From Cyclobacterium jeungdonense (GTDB lineage: Bacteria; Bacteroidota; Bacteroidia; Cytophagales; Cyclobacteriaceae), in contig NZ_WMCD01000004.1 of assembly GCF_010994275.1 (NCBI RefSeq), positions 372,001-436,000 on the forward strand: a DNA stretch of 64,000 bases, written 5' to 3'. The translations under genes and the position numbers were made by a program. Under the pieces are notes generated by a model. That model ran no database searches and was not told the origin of the DNA. It saw only the letters and a list, made by a program, of their open reading frames with translations. Positions within the stretch are counted from its first letter, which is position 1; each line of letters starts with the position of its first letter. Of this stretch, positions 47,311-55,039 are shown piece by piece.

Positions 47311-48276
47311 TTATTCATGAATTTTAACAGTGGTTGCTCCATAGCCAAAATTTGTTTTCTGGCTGTCTTTAAAATATTTTATCCCTTTCATCTGGCTGAG
47401 GTAGCGGTGAATTTCCTTACGAAGCACCCCATTACCAATACCATGAATAAAAGTAATTTCATCCATGCCCGAAGCAATCGCATCGTTTAGGCTTTTTTCA
47501 AAAACCGTCAATTGCAACTGCAGCATTTCCCCATTGCTCATCAGGTCGTGATTTTCCGTAAGCTTCTCAATGTGCAGGTCAATAGAGGAGGCAGGTCGGT
47601 TTATTTTTTTCCTCAGATAGATCTCCGGATCATCTGGATTCAACTCTTCATTCAGCTTTTTGACATCCAGTAGTCTTTCCTGTTCGTTCAATTTAAAAAA
47701 ATAGGCCTCTTTGTCGATTAGCGGTGCCTTCCCTTTGTGTTTAAAAAAAGCACTCGCCTTAAATTTCACTTTTCTTTCAATGGGTTTTGGGCTTGCCTCA
47801 ACCTGTTTATTCAAGGGTACCATAAGGAACTTTAATGGCGGCCACTGTTCAAAATCCCGAATCATTTTTTCAGCTACCTTCGTGGAGCTACCGGGCTGCA
47901 ATACTCCCGCCGCCACATTTTTTGAGGCTTCACCTTGGAGCTCATCGACAGAAAAAAGGTATTCCTTTTTTGTGGTGTTGATCAACAGCACGTCATGAAC
48001 CTGGTCGTTATAGGGCACATAAGCCAGAAAAAACCCGCCTTTATGAACGTTCTCTACCGGTTTTGGCCTGCTTTCTCCCGAAAATAGGGTACCTGAGGAG
48101 GAAGGTGTGTCAAAATATTCCTTTTCTGCTTTATCAATGACGACCACTTCCGATTTCATGGCTGGAATCCGAAAGCCGTCTTCGATTTCTATTTCCACCT
48201 GCCCACCGGAAGAAAGCCTGGTAATGACACCTTCTTCTTTTCCATGTAACAATCTCACTCTATCCCCTATATTCAT
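47311..48276 (-). CDS. DUF2027 / Smr domain protein
   Basis: 321 residues. The N-terminal 45 residues are SH3-like (IGDRVRLLHGKEEGVITRLS), the middle is DUF2027, and the C-terminus (about 240-321) is an Smr domain with SSIDLHIEKL and the nuclease motif ITFIHGIGNGVLRKEIHRYL. Free-standing Smr domains are putative RNA or DNA nucleases. This is the second Smr protein in the window after MutS2. It is the last housekeeping gene before the accessory island; its promoter must lie in the first ~100 bp of 48277-48599. Confidence 0.9.
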   Translation of the reverse strand: MNIGDRVRLLHGKEEGVITRLSSGGQVEIEIEDGFRIPAMKSEVVVIDKAEKEYFDTPSSSGTLFSGESRPKPVENVHKGGFFLAYVPYNDQVHDVLLINTTKKEYLFSVDELQGEASKNVAAGVLQPGSSTKVAEKMIRDFEQWPPLKFLMVPLNKQVEASPKPIERKVKFKASAFFKHKGKAPLIDKEAYFFKLNEQERLLDVKKLNEELNPDDPEIYLRKKINRPASSIDLHIEKLTENHDLMSNGEMLQLQLTVFEKSLNDAIASGMDEITFIHGIGNGVLRKEIHRYLSQMKGIKYFKDSQKTNFGYGATTVKIHE

Positions 48277-48407
48277 AGCCTAAAATTACCAAATAGAAAG
48301 GGGAAAAGCACCATTATTTAGCAATCCCTATCAAAAATCAGTCAGCGCCCAGGAAAAGTGTCCGCAGCCATTATAAAATACCAAAGTGGTTTTTCCGAAT
48401 AATGATA

Positions 48408-48475
48408 TTCACGACGGTTTGGCTATGGTGTCGCAGCTGCCATTAGGAAGCTAGGCACTATACCCAATGTTGGGC
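48408..48475 (-). repeat. attC-like site after the helicase gene
   Basis: Read on minus: core GCCCAAC (48475-48469), stem arm ATTGGGTATAGTG, an inner AGCT-CC/GG-AGCT pairing with an ATTA loop, and opposite arm CACCATAGCCAAA (10 of 13 positions pair). A GTTRRRY core is expected after that, but only GTCGTGA is found, so the outer R' is degenerate. This fits a terminal site next to chromosomal DNA. Its core is the exact reverse complement of the 5' edge of the helicase unit. Confidence 0.5.
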
Positions 48476-48505
48476 TTTCGTGCTTTTTATTTTTTTCGTA
48501 CCGCG

Positions 48506-48530
48506 TTGACTAAGACAAACTCTTAGTCAA
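48506..48530. repeat. Perfect 10-bp hairpin downstream of the helicase gene
   Basis: TTGACTAAGA, 5-base loop CAAAC, TCTTAGTCAA. On the minus strand it lies 70 bp past the helicase stop. No T-run follows on either strand, so it is not a standard terminator. Part of the right arm (GTCAAGC, 48526-48532) can instead pair with GCTTGAC at 48559-48565, giving two mutually exclusive folds. Confidence 0.6.
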
Positions 48531-48599
48531 GCTTTGGCTGTTGCGTTGGCTTTGAGTGGCTTGACAATGTGTGTGGCTGTTGAGCGTTGAAGTCATTGG

Positions 48600-51500
48600 T
48601 TATCTTATTTCAATTATTTCAACTTCACTGTTTGTTTCGCCTATTGTTACCCTGTCTCCAATTGTTCTACCTTTTATTGAAGCAGCTAAAGGCTTCATAA
48701 TATTTACAATTTGCACTCCACCAATAATTTCAGCACCATTAGTAGCATAGTCCACCAATTTCACTTTCAATTCCTTTTCATTACTTAGGAATTTGATTTT
48801 AACTATGCTATTAAGTTCGACTCTATTGTCAAAGAGAGAGTTTGGAATGAATTCTACTCGTTCTACTATTGGTTCTACTACTGGTTCTTGGTCTTTTTTC
48901 GAGAGCCGTTTAATTATAGACCATTCAGATTCGTAATAATTATTATCAACTGGTTTCCCATTGGCAGTAAAACTTTGGAATACTAAACGACTGATGTCAT
49001 TGTAGATATCTAAAGGCAAGACATTGTATTCTATTTGCTCAAAATCATTGGAGATTACTTTGTAGCCTTGCAAGTGAAGTTGCTCTCGTGTCGAAATGTT
49101 TTCGGTCAAATGTGCTTTGAATTTTCTACGACCATTCTCATTGAAGTAAATGCCAATGATTTTTTCAGTTTCAACAGCTTCGATATGCACCAATTCCCCA
49201 TCTTTATTCAATCCATTTATATATTCTTTCCCAATTCTTCTCGAAAGCAATGCATAAATATGGACTTTATTAATATGGCCTGATTGGTAGCACTGTAAAA
49301 GAAAACCAGTTTGGTGAATTTCATGAATTGGAATAACATAGTCAGCTTCCAACGGCTCATCATCTGTCAGAATATATGTACCTGACTTAAATAGGTTGAA
49401 GTATCGAAGAATTTTATTTGAACTTGGACTTGAATCTGTCTGCTCAAGATGTTCTATCCTAGTTTCTTCGTCATCTGTATCAAGGTCCAACCTCGAACCT
49501 TGCATCTCTATTGAATCATCCGTATTTACGTCTCTTTCTTCTTTTGTATTTGATTCTAGATAATCTAAATCCCTAACATGTTCTGTTTCCTTTTCCTCAA
49601 AGACAGGAATCATGTTCCAAAATGGTTCTAATGCTTTTTCTCTGCTGGTGTAATACTCATAACCTCGCACTCTGAAAAATTGCCAACCACACCTTTCAAG
49701 TACTTTCTGACGCATTGTGTCATTTTGATGCTGCTCTGGACCATGCCATTTATCACCATCACATTCTATGGCTATTTTGGTGCCATCAGGAAGCAGAGCA
49801 ACCATGTCGATTCTATAACGACCTTTTGCTACTTCGTATTGAGGTATTATACTGAGTTGCTTTCTGATAATATCATTGTAAACGTCAACTTCAAACCAAC
49901 TGTCGAAAGGCTCAGGTTGTGTTCCCATTCTCCTTTCTATCGGTGTATTGAAAATCGGTTGGTACGAGCTGTAATTTTTGAAATGGTCTAATAGTTTGTA
50001 ACGCAAATCATTTGTATTACTTAAATCGTCTAACTGTACCGAATGGAACAACCAAATCTGCTCTTTGGCTCGACTTACTGCAACATTGAACCGTCTTTCG
50101 TCTTCTGGTTTTACAAGTGCTGACCTATTGTGATTGTGAGCAGTAACCAAGCTTAAAAAGATAATATCCCTTTCATCACCCTGAAAGGATGAAGAGTTTC
50201 CGCAAACAATATTACGCTTATGAAATTCCTTTTCTCCAATTCTTTTCAGGAGTAGGTTTTCAATCACACTTGCTTGTTGATTTCCCTGAAGGGTTATCAC
50301 TCCGATTGTCTTCCCATTATAGTTTTCGTCTTCGACTAACTTCCCAATTGTTTCAGCAATGTAATTTGCCTCTGGCTCATTAACAATTCTTGCGCCTCTG
50401 CCTTCTGTGTAGCCTTTGGCGCAAAACTCTGCCACCAATGGTTCAAGACGATTTTCTGAATATTGTTTAAGTGGATAAAGTCCTTTTCCATCAGGGGCAT
50501 AAAAATGACGATTTGAGAACTCAATTATTTCAGGCATACATCTGAAGTGTTCCCTAAGAACCGTAACTCCATCACAGAAAAATTTAGCATGGTCAAAGAA
50601 GCTAAATTCTGTACCATAAAAATCTGATCTTGGAATACCATTGAGGTGTCTATTTATATGTGGTGTCATTGTGTTAGCATCTACACCTACATATTCAGGA
50701 GATGTTTGTTTATCGTCTCCTACAATAATTATATTTTTTGCAATGTAAAGCAAGAAAATGGCATCCGGCCCGAGTTGGCTGGCTTCATCAATTATGACGT
50801 AATCGTACATCTCCTGTTCTGGCTGTATTGTTTCAGCAACCTTGTATAACGGCATAATCCAACAAGGGACAGAGTCTTTGCAATGTTCCATTTCTTGTTG
50901 AGCAATCTTTCTAAACTTCATTGCTCTTTTGCTTTTTCCGGTCTTACCAATTTTCTTTACTGCCATTACCCATGCATCTAAATGCTGTCTTAAAGAGCGG
51001 CTTTGTTGAAGACCTTCAACAACCTTATACCATGCTTTCTTTGAAGCGAGCTTTGCAGTCAGTTTTCTTTCCTTCCGTTCTAATTCATTTAAGTTTTGAA
51101 TAAGTTGGTTTTCATAATTCATATCCATCAGCTTTTCAAGTTGATGTTGTGCATTTCTGAAATAGATTGCTTGTTTTAGATTTTGTACATCTTGGTCTGA
51201 AAAAGAATTCTCCTCCACAGATTTTACCGTAGATGGGAGTTCTGAATTAACTTCTGAACGTAGGTTATTAAAATTTATAAAATTCTCTTGAGCATAAATC
51301 AATTTATTGAGATTAATCAGTAACTCGTCATAAATGTGATAGTCCATTTTATCATACGCTTCAAGGATATCCTCTTTAATAGGATGAAAGTTGCCATGAT
51401 TCAGGTATGCTTTGGATTGATTAACCAAATCTTTATGCTCGGATATACTTTCAGTTATCTTGCTAAACTCAGCTTTTAAAGCAGCTGTTTTTAGATTTTC

Positions 51501-54008
51501 TTTATCAAAGAGTTTTATTTGCAAACTACTAATGGATTCAATAGCCGATTTTAATGCGTTTGCTTCATCCATTAACTTTGACATTCGCTGAACCTCGTAT
51601 TGGATTTGCTGGAAAAACGAAAACTTCTTGAATAACGAGCTCCCTTTAGGCACTTCATTTTTCCAATTCTCTGAAAGCTCAATAAAGTCTTGTTGAAATG
51701 AAATATCCTTCAATACAATTTCATACTCTTCTACGGTATCGCAAGGACTTCCATTGACACGAACCGATTCAATAAAGTAAAGTCGTTCTTTTATTTCTCT
51801 TGGTAGAAAGGGCTTTTTAATTGAAAAGGTAAATCCTGTTAATGGATTGCCTTCATTTAAGTAGGCAAGAAGTATTTGAGCATCATTTTTAAGCTGCTTT
51901 AAACTTTTGCCTTGAGGATAAGAGACTTCTATATCCTTATCAATCTTTCGTAAATCATGTTTTTCGAACTTTTCGAGTACTGCTTTAGAATGATTCAAAG
52001 TTTGCAACCATTCCTGATTCCTGCCTTTTAAAAAGGATTCTACAACGGTAGAAGTGAAGTCGATCTGGAATTTATCAACTTCGTTGCAATAGTTTTGAAG
52101 GTTATTTAGGTGTTGAAATAGTTGCTCAAAATCTGAACATGTAATATTTAGGCTAGCATCTTTTGGAAAGGAACCATTCGCAAGCTTGTCAGTAAGGATT
52201 GAATATTCCTTTAACTGGGCAGAAGTAAGTAATTTATCGGGGTTGGGAATTTCAAAATCAAATTCATCAGTCTCAATTTGCTTGTAACTTTCATGCAGTT
52301 GAATGAATTCCGTTAGCCGCGTAAGCAACTCATTATTTTCAATATTGCTGAATTCGTCTTCATACCATCCAAATAATGGGGTGTCTCTTTCAAGATTTTC
52401 AGCAATTTCAGTTAAAGTTCCTTTGTATTTCTCGTTAATCTCCTGTTTTCGAGTTGCTTTTTCTTTGACAGCCAACAATTGATGTTTTGCAGTTGCTTCT
52501 TTCTCTTTTGTTTCTTTTAATTCATCTTCATACTCATCAATTTGTGATTGATATTGAGTTAGATTGGCTCTTGACAATTCATCATTTATGGCATTGACGC
52601 TAGATTGTAAGTCTTGGATGGAAGATGAATCTCCACTTAAAAGGTTTACTGCCAAATCCTGAAATTCAGGTGGAAGCTTATCTTTTAGAACTTCCAATGC
52701 TCTTTTTGTATAGGCGGTAATCAAAACCTTTTTTCCGTTAGCGAGTAAGTGACAAATTAAATTGGCAATAGTGTGTGACTTTCCTGTACCTGGAGGGCCT
52801 TGAACGAGAACCTTATTGTTTCTTTTGGCCTTTTCAACTATCTCTAATTGTTCGTCATTGTATTCCTTCGGGAAAAATATAGGCTCAATCTGTGAACCAT
52901 TAAATGAGTTACCTGATAGTGAATTATCATCTTCAATATTTGGGTGGATGCCTATAAGGTCATTTATTGTCGGAATTTCAAGACTATCTTCACCATTTTC
53001 AATATTCTCTAATATCTTCTCATATAGAGCGGTAAAGCTTCGTGTATTTCTTTTTCTAAGTAAGAGAGCTGGGGAAAAAGTTATATTTGGTTTTGAAGGT
53101 GTTCTATTTGGCTTTTCAATTAAATGGTTATAGCTACCATCAGGAGAGACCCTTTCTGCAAACATTTGTAGGGCATCTTCTGTGTTGCTAAAAATTGTTT
53201 CAATATTTTTCTCTTTAATGTAGTTCTCTACCGCCTTTTCGGCATCTATGATGTTTTGCGAATCAAACTGGTCAAATAAGTCAAGGATGGAATCAGTTTC
53301 AATTTGAGGCGCAGATTCTAAGTTTGGTGAAACGAAAATTTGTGAGTCCTTTTGAGAGTACTCGAAGTTAATATCGACTTTTTGGGTTAAAATATGTCTG
53401 AAAATCTTAGGTCTTTCATCATTCTCCTTGAAGTTCAAGAGTCCGACACCAACAACCAACTCGTACTCTTCTCCAAATTGCTGGGTTTTGTTGAATATTC
53501 GGAAAAGTTGCCTATAAACAGCATTTAGTTTTTCATAGTTCTCATGTTCAATTCTATATGCTTCAATTTTCTCGTTATATTCTATCAGGTCATCAATCCA
53601 TTTTTTGTCAATGTATTGCTGTAATTCTTTTTCAAGTTCTGGGAAATCTTCAATGGAAAGAGTTTCTCCATTGATTTCAAATGTTTCCTTTAACTTGGGT
53701 TCATCTTCTTCACTTAATAATGTTGGCTTGTCAATCCATTTTTCCAAGTTTTCTGTAAGCTTGGCAAATTCTGGTTTCGCTGGCTCTTTAGGCTTTCTTA
53801 CTTTCAACCAATAGTCGTTGTCTTCATTGAAGGCGGGTCTGATAATGTTTTCAAAAAGCTCATTTTCGGGAATGTCGTTCAGCCAAAATTTCTCAGGATA
53901 TTGTGTATCTTGAGCGTCGATGTCGCGGACAGGGTTACTTCTAAGTTTCGAGAACTCTTTAAGGTAATTAAATATTTGTAAGTATTTGTCCTTTTTCATT
54001 TCACTCAT
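48600..54008 (-). CDS. Giant SF1 helicase with Vsr/DUF559-like nuclease and GreA/B-C-like tail
   Basis: 1802 residues from ATG 54008, preceded by AAAGGAAGA; a TTG at 54023 and an ATG at 53999 also exist. An unassigned N-terminal ~390 residues precede Walker A LVQGPPGTGKSHT (near 400). A long coiled-coil-rich insert follows, then Walker B VIIDEASQLGPDAI (near 1075), VGDDKQTSPEYVG, FQGDERDIIFLSLV and RRFNVAVSRAKEQIWLF, the DNA2/NAM7-type SF1 set. A PD-(D/E)XK domain follows (about 1385-1475) with YRIDMVALLPDG and IAIECDGDKWHG. The last ~80 residues (RVELNSIVKIKFLS, then IKGRTIGDRV and VEIIEI) resemble the FKBP-like C-terminal domain of GreA/GreB. Large helicase-nucleases of this kind occur in phage-defence loci. 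Partner genes may be the two upstream units. Confidence 0.85.
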   Translation of the reverse strand: MSEMKKDKYLQIFNYLKEFSKLRSNPVRDIDAQDTQYPEKFWLNDIPENELFENIIRPAFNEDNDYWLKVRKPKEPAKPEFAKLTENLEKWIDKPTLLSEEDEPKLKETFEINGETLSIEDFPELEKELQQYIDKKWIDDLIEYNEKIEAYRIEHENYEKLNAVYRQLFRIFNKTQQFGEEYELVVGVGLLNFKENDERPKIFRHILTQKVDINFEYSQKDSQIFVSPNLESAPQIETDSILDLFDQFDSQNIIDAEKAVENYIKEKNIETIFSNTEDALQMFAERVSPDGSYNHLIEKPNRTPSKPNITFSPALLLRKRNTRSFTALYEKILENIENGEDSLEIPTINDLIGIHPNIEDDNSLSGNSFNGSQIEPIFFPKEYNDEQLEIVEKAKRNNKVLVQGPPGTGKSHTIANLICHLLANGKKVLITAYTKRALEVLKDKLPPEFQDLAVNLLSGDSSSIQDLQSSVNAINDELSRANLTQYQSQIDEYEDELKETKEKEATAKHQLLAVKEKATRKQEINEKYKGTLTEIAENLERDTPLFGWYEDEFSNIENNELLTRLTEFIQLHESYKQIETDEFDFEIPNPDKLLTSAQLKEYSILTDKLANGSFPKDASLNITCSDFEQLFQHLNNLQNYCNEVDKFQIDFTSTVVESFLKGRNQEWLQTLNHSKAVLEKFEKHDLRKIDKDIEVSYPQGKSLKQLKNDAQILLAYLNEGNPLTGFTFSIKKPFLPREIKERLYFIESVRVNGSPCDTVEEYEIVLKDISFQQDFIELSENWKNEVPKGSSLFKKFSFFQQIQYEVQRMSKLMDEANALKSAIESISSLQIKLFDKENLKTAALKAEFSKITESISEHKDLVNQSKAYLNHGNFHPIKEDILEAYDKMDYHIYDELLINLNKLIYAQENFINFNNLRSEVNSELPSTVKSVEENSFSDQDVQNLKQAIYFRNAQHQLEKLMDMNYENQLIQNLNELERKERKLTAKLASKKAWYKVVEGLQQSRSLRQHLDAWVMAVKKIGKTGKSKRAMKFRKIAQQEMEHCKDSVPCWIMPLYKVAETIQPEQEMYDYVIIDEASQLGPDAIFLLYIAKNIIIVGDDKQTSPEYVGVDANTMTPHINRHLNGIPRSDFYGTEFSFFDHAKFFCDGVTVLREHFRCMPEIIEFSNRHFYAPDGKGLYPLKQYSENRLEPLVAEFCAKGYTEGRGARIVNEPEANYIAETIGKLVEDENYNGKTIGVITLQGNQQASVIENLLLKRIGEKEFHKRNIVCGNSSSFQGDERDIIFLSLVTAHNHNRSALVKPEDERRFNVAVSRAKEQIWLFHSVQLDDLSNTNDLRYKLLDHFKNYSSYQPIFNTPIERRMGTQPEPFDSWFEVDVYNDIIRKQLSIIPQYEVAKGRYRIDMVALLPDGTKIAIECDGDKWHGPEQHQNDTMRQKVLERCGWQFFRVRGYEYYTSREKALEPFWNMIPVFEEKETEHVRDLDYLESNTKEERDVNTDDSIEMQGSRLDLDTDDEETRIEHLEQTDSSPSSNKILRYFNLFKSGTYILTDDEPLEADYVIPIHEIHQTGFLLQCYQSGHINKVHIYALLSRRIGKEYINGLNKDGELVHIEAVETEKIIGIYFNENGRRKFKAHLTENISTREQLHLQGYKVISNDFEQIEYNVLPLDIYNDISRLVFQSFTANGKPVDNNYYESEWSIIKRLSKKDQEPVVEPIVERVEFIPNSLFDNRVELNSIVKIKFLSNEKELKVKLVDYATNGAEIIGGVQIVNIMKPLAASIKGRTIGDRVTIGETNSEVEIIEIR

Positions 54009-54054
54009 TTCTTCCTTTGCCAATTTATCAATTTCCTGTCGAGCGTTGGCAAAA

Positions 54055-54117
54055 ATTCAGGCTCTTTTGGTTTTTTTCGTTGGCTTTGTGTGTCGGCAAA
54101 ACCAAATTTGCCTGAAT
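54055..54117 (-). repeat. Two-part stem-loop in the helicase 5' leader
   Basis: ATTCAGGC (54055-54062) pairs with GCCTGAAT (54110-54117), and TTGGTTTT (54067-54074) pairs with AAAACCAA (54098-54105), separated by a 4/4 internal loop. The 23-base apical loop contains CGTTGGCTTTGTGTG. The same CGTTGGCTTTG string lies at 48544-48554, downstream of the helicase. It could be a regulatory leader or a second recombination-type site. Confidence 0.6.
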
Positions 54118-54142
54118 GTGCGGTCGGCCTTTTTTGCATGTT

Positions 54143-54225
54143 GCCCAACATTAAATGTATGAATCGTAGCTTTGGTCTGTGCGTATACCTTGCGGGGCTA
54201 TGATTTCATCCATGGTGTTAGCTGC
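54143..54225 (-). repeat. attC-like site between unit 2 and the helicase unit
   Basis: Read on minus: GCAGCTAAC, 7-base spacer, arm ATGAAATCATAGC, a ~26-base variable loop, arm GCTACGATTCAT, 9-base spacer, then GTTGGGC, a perfect GTTRRRY core. The arms pair over 12 bp with one unpaired base and one wobble on the plus strand; an extrahelical base in the stem is a feature of genuine attC sites. Total length about 83 bp is within the attC range. This is the best formed of the candidate sites. Confidence 0.6.
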
Positions 54226-54232
54226 TTCTTAA

Positions 54233-54631
54233 TTAATAACTGGAATTGTAGTGTTCTCCAGGGTTTTCTCTTGTGAACCAACGTCTGCTACTCTCATAAT
54301 TTGAGGTTTTTCCATAATAGGTTTTTCTAAATCTATCCATAGCAGCTCTAAATTGACCAAGAATTAAGACAGCATCACTGTTAGATGGAAGCTCATTTTC
54401 ATCAAGCAGATCAAGAAATTCAATTGTTGGTTGAGTTTTTAATATTTCTTTTAGTTGGTCCAGAACCCTGTTAATCATTTTAATTTTAAGTTTATTTAAT
54501 GCTTCATCAGGTTTCTTTTTTGAAAGCTCTTTTGTTTCAGCTATCAATGAATCTATTAATTCAGAAAGCATTTTATACTTTTCAATCTCTGCTTCGGTTG
54601 GATATTTTGAATTATCTTTTTTCTTCGCCAT
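54233..54631 (-). CDS. 132-residue protein with ELPSNSD motif, second of a tandem pair
   Basis: 132 residues, cytoplasmic, helical and lysine-rich. Near residue 87 it carries DENELPSNSDAVLILGQF, matched in the preceding gene by DEDELPSNSDVTFIMSQY; both also share an NK-K-x-IN-V helix before it. The shared motifs and equal length mark an old tandem duplication. No known domain is recognised. Its ATG overlaps the previous stop by one base (TAATG), so it is translationally coupled to its paralogue. It is the last gene before the attC-like site. Confidence 0.8.
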   Translation of the reverse strand: MAKKKDNSKYPTEAEIEKYKMLSELIDSLIAETKELSKKKPDEALNKLKIKMINRVLDQLKEILKTQPTIEFLDLLDENELPSNSDAVLILGQFRAAMDRFRKTYYGKTSNYESSRRWFTRENPGEHYNSSY

Positions 54632-55029
54632 TATTTTATCTTTTTTGGTTGTGCCGTTTTGATATCTGATTTCTTACCATCAATTCTCCAAAACCAGTTG
54701 TATACGTATCTATTTCCTTCAAATTTTTGGTCCGCATAAATATTGTCAGCCCTGAGCTTTTCGAAACAATTAAGATATTGGGACATAATGAAAGTTACAT
54801 CACTGTTTGAGGGTAGCTCATCCTCATCGAATTCATTAAATGAGTCAAATGGTTTGTACTTATCGCCTAGAATAGTATTCGCCTCCTGAATTACTTCGTT
54901 GATGAATATAAGTTTGAATTTATTTACTCCATCGTTTGGAGATTTTTTAGCAAGAACTCCAATTTCTGAAAGAAGCCCTTCAAGTTGGGTCTGATATTTT
55001 TCGAAATTGTCTACTTCTTTTTTATTCAT
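54631..55029 (-). CDS. 132-residue protein with ELPSNSD motif, first of a tandem pair
   Basis: 132 residues, paralogous to the following gene. Helix VNKFKLIFINEVIQEANTIL is followed by the block DEDELPSNSDVTFIMSQYLN, then a more variable C-terminus rich in aromatic residues (YVYNWFWRID). No signal, span or catalytic motif is visible. It begins 10 bp after the nuclease-like gene stop. Two related small proteins beside one nuclease suggest a heteromeric sensor or inhibitor pair, which is speculation. Confidence 0.8.
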   Translation of the reverse strand: MNKKEVDNFEKYQTQLEGLLSEIGVLAKKSPNDGVNKFKLIFINEVIQEANTILGDKYKPFDSFNEFDEDELPSNSDVTFIMSQYLNCFEKLRADNIYADQKFEGNRYVYNWFWRIDGKKSDIKTAQPKKIK

Positions 55030-55039
55030 TTTCTTTTGG

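Larger units (their letters stand above)
48277..48599. other. Intergenic junction between the DUF2027-Smr gene and the accessory island
   Basis: 323 bp with no gene. The first ~130 bp resemble the chromosomal side. From about 48408 the sequence carries the attC-like site of the helicase cassette, then a perfect 10-bp hairpin and a hairpin whose loop shares CGTTGGCTTTG with the region on the other side of the helicase gene (separate entries). Confidence 0.7.
54009..54232. other. Leader region between the 132-residue gene and the helicase gene
   Basis: 224 bp with no gene. It holds the attC-like site of unit 2 (54143-54225) and then a long 5' leader of the helicase unit with a strong hairpin (54055-54117). 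The palindrome ATGTTG-CC-CAACAT (54138-54151) coincides with the unit boundary. Confidence 0.7.

Noticed and set aside
48506..48530. Rho-independent terminator of the helicase gene
   Set aside because: The stem is perfect, but neither strand has a T-run after it.
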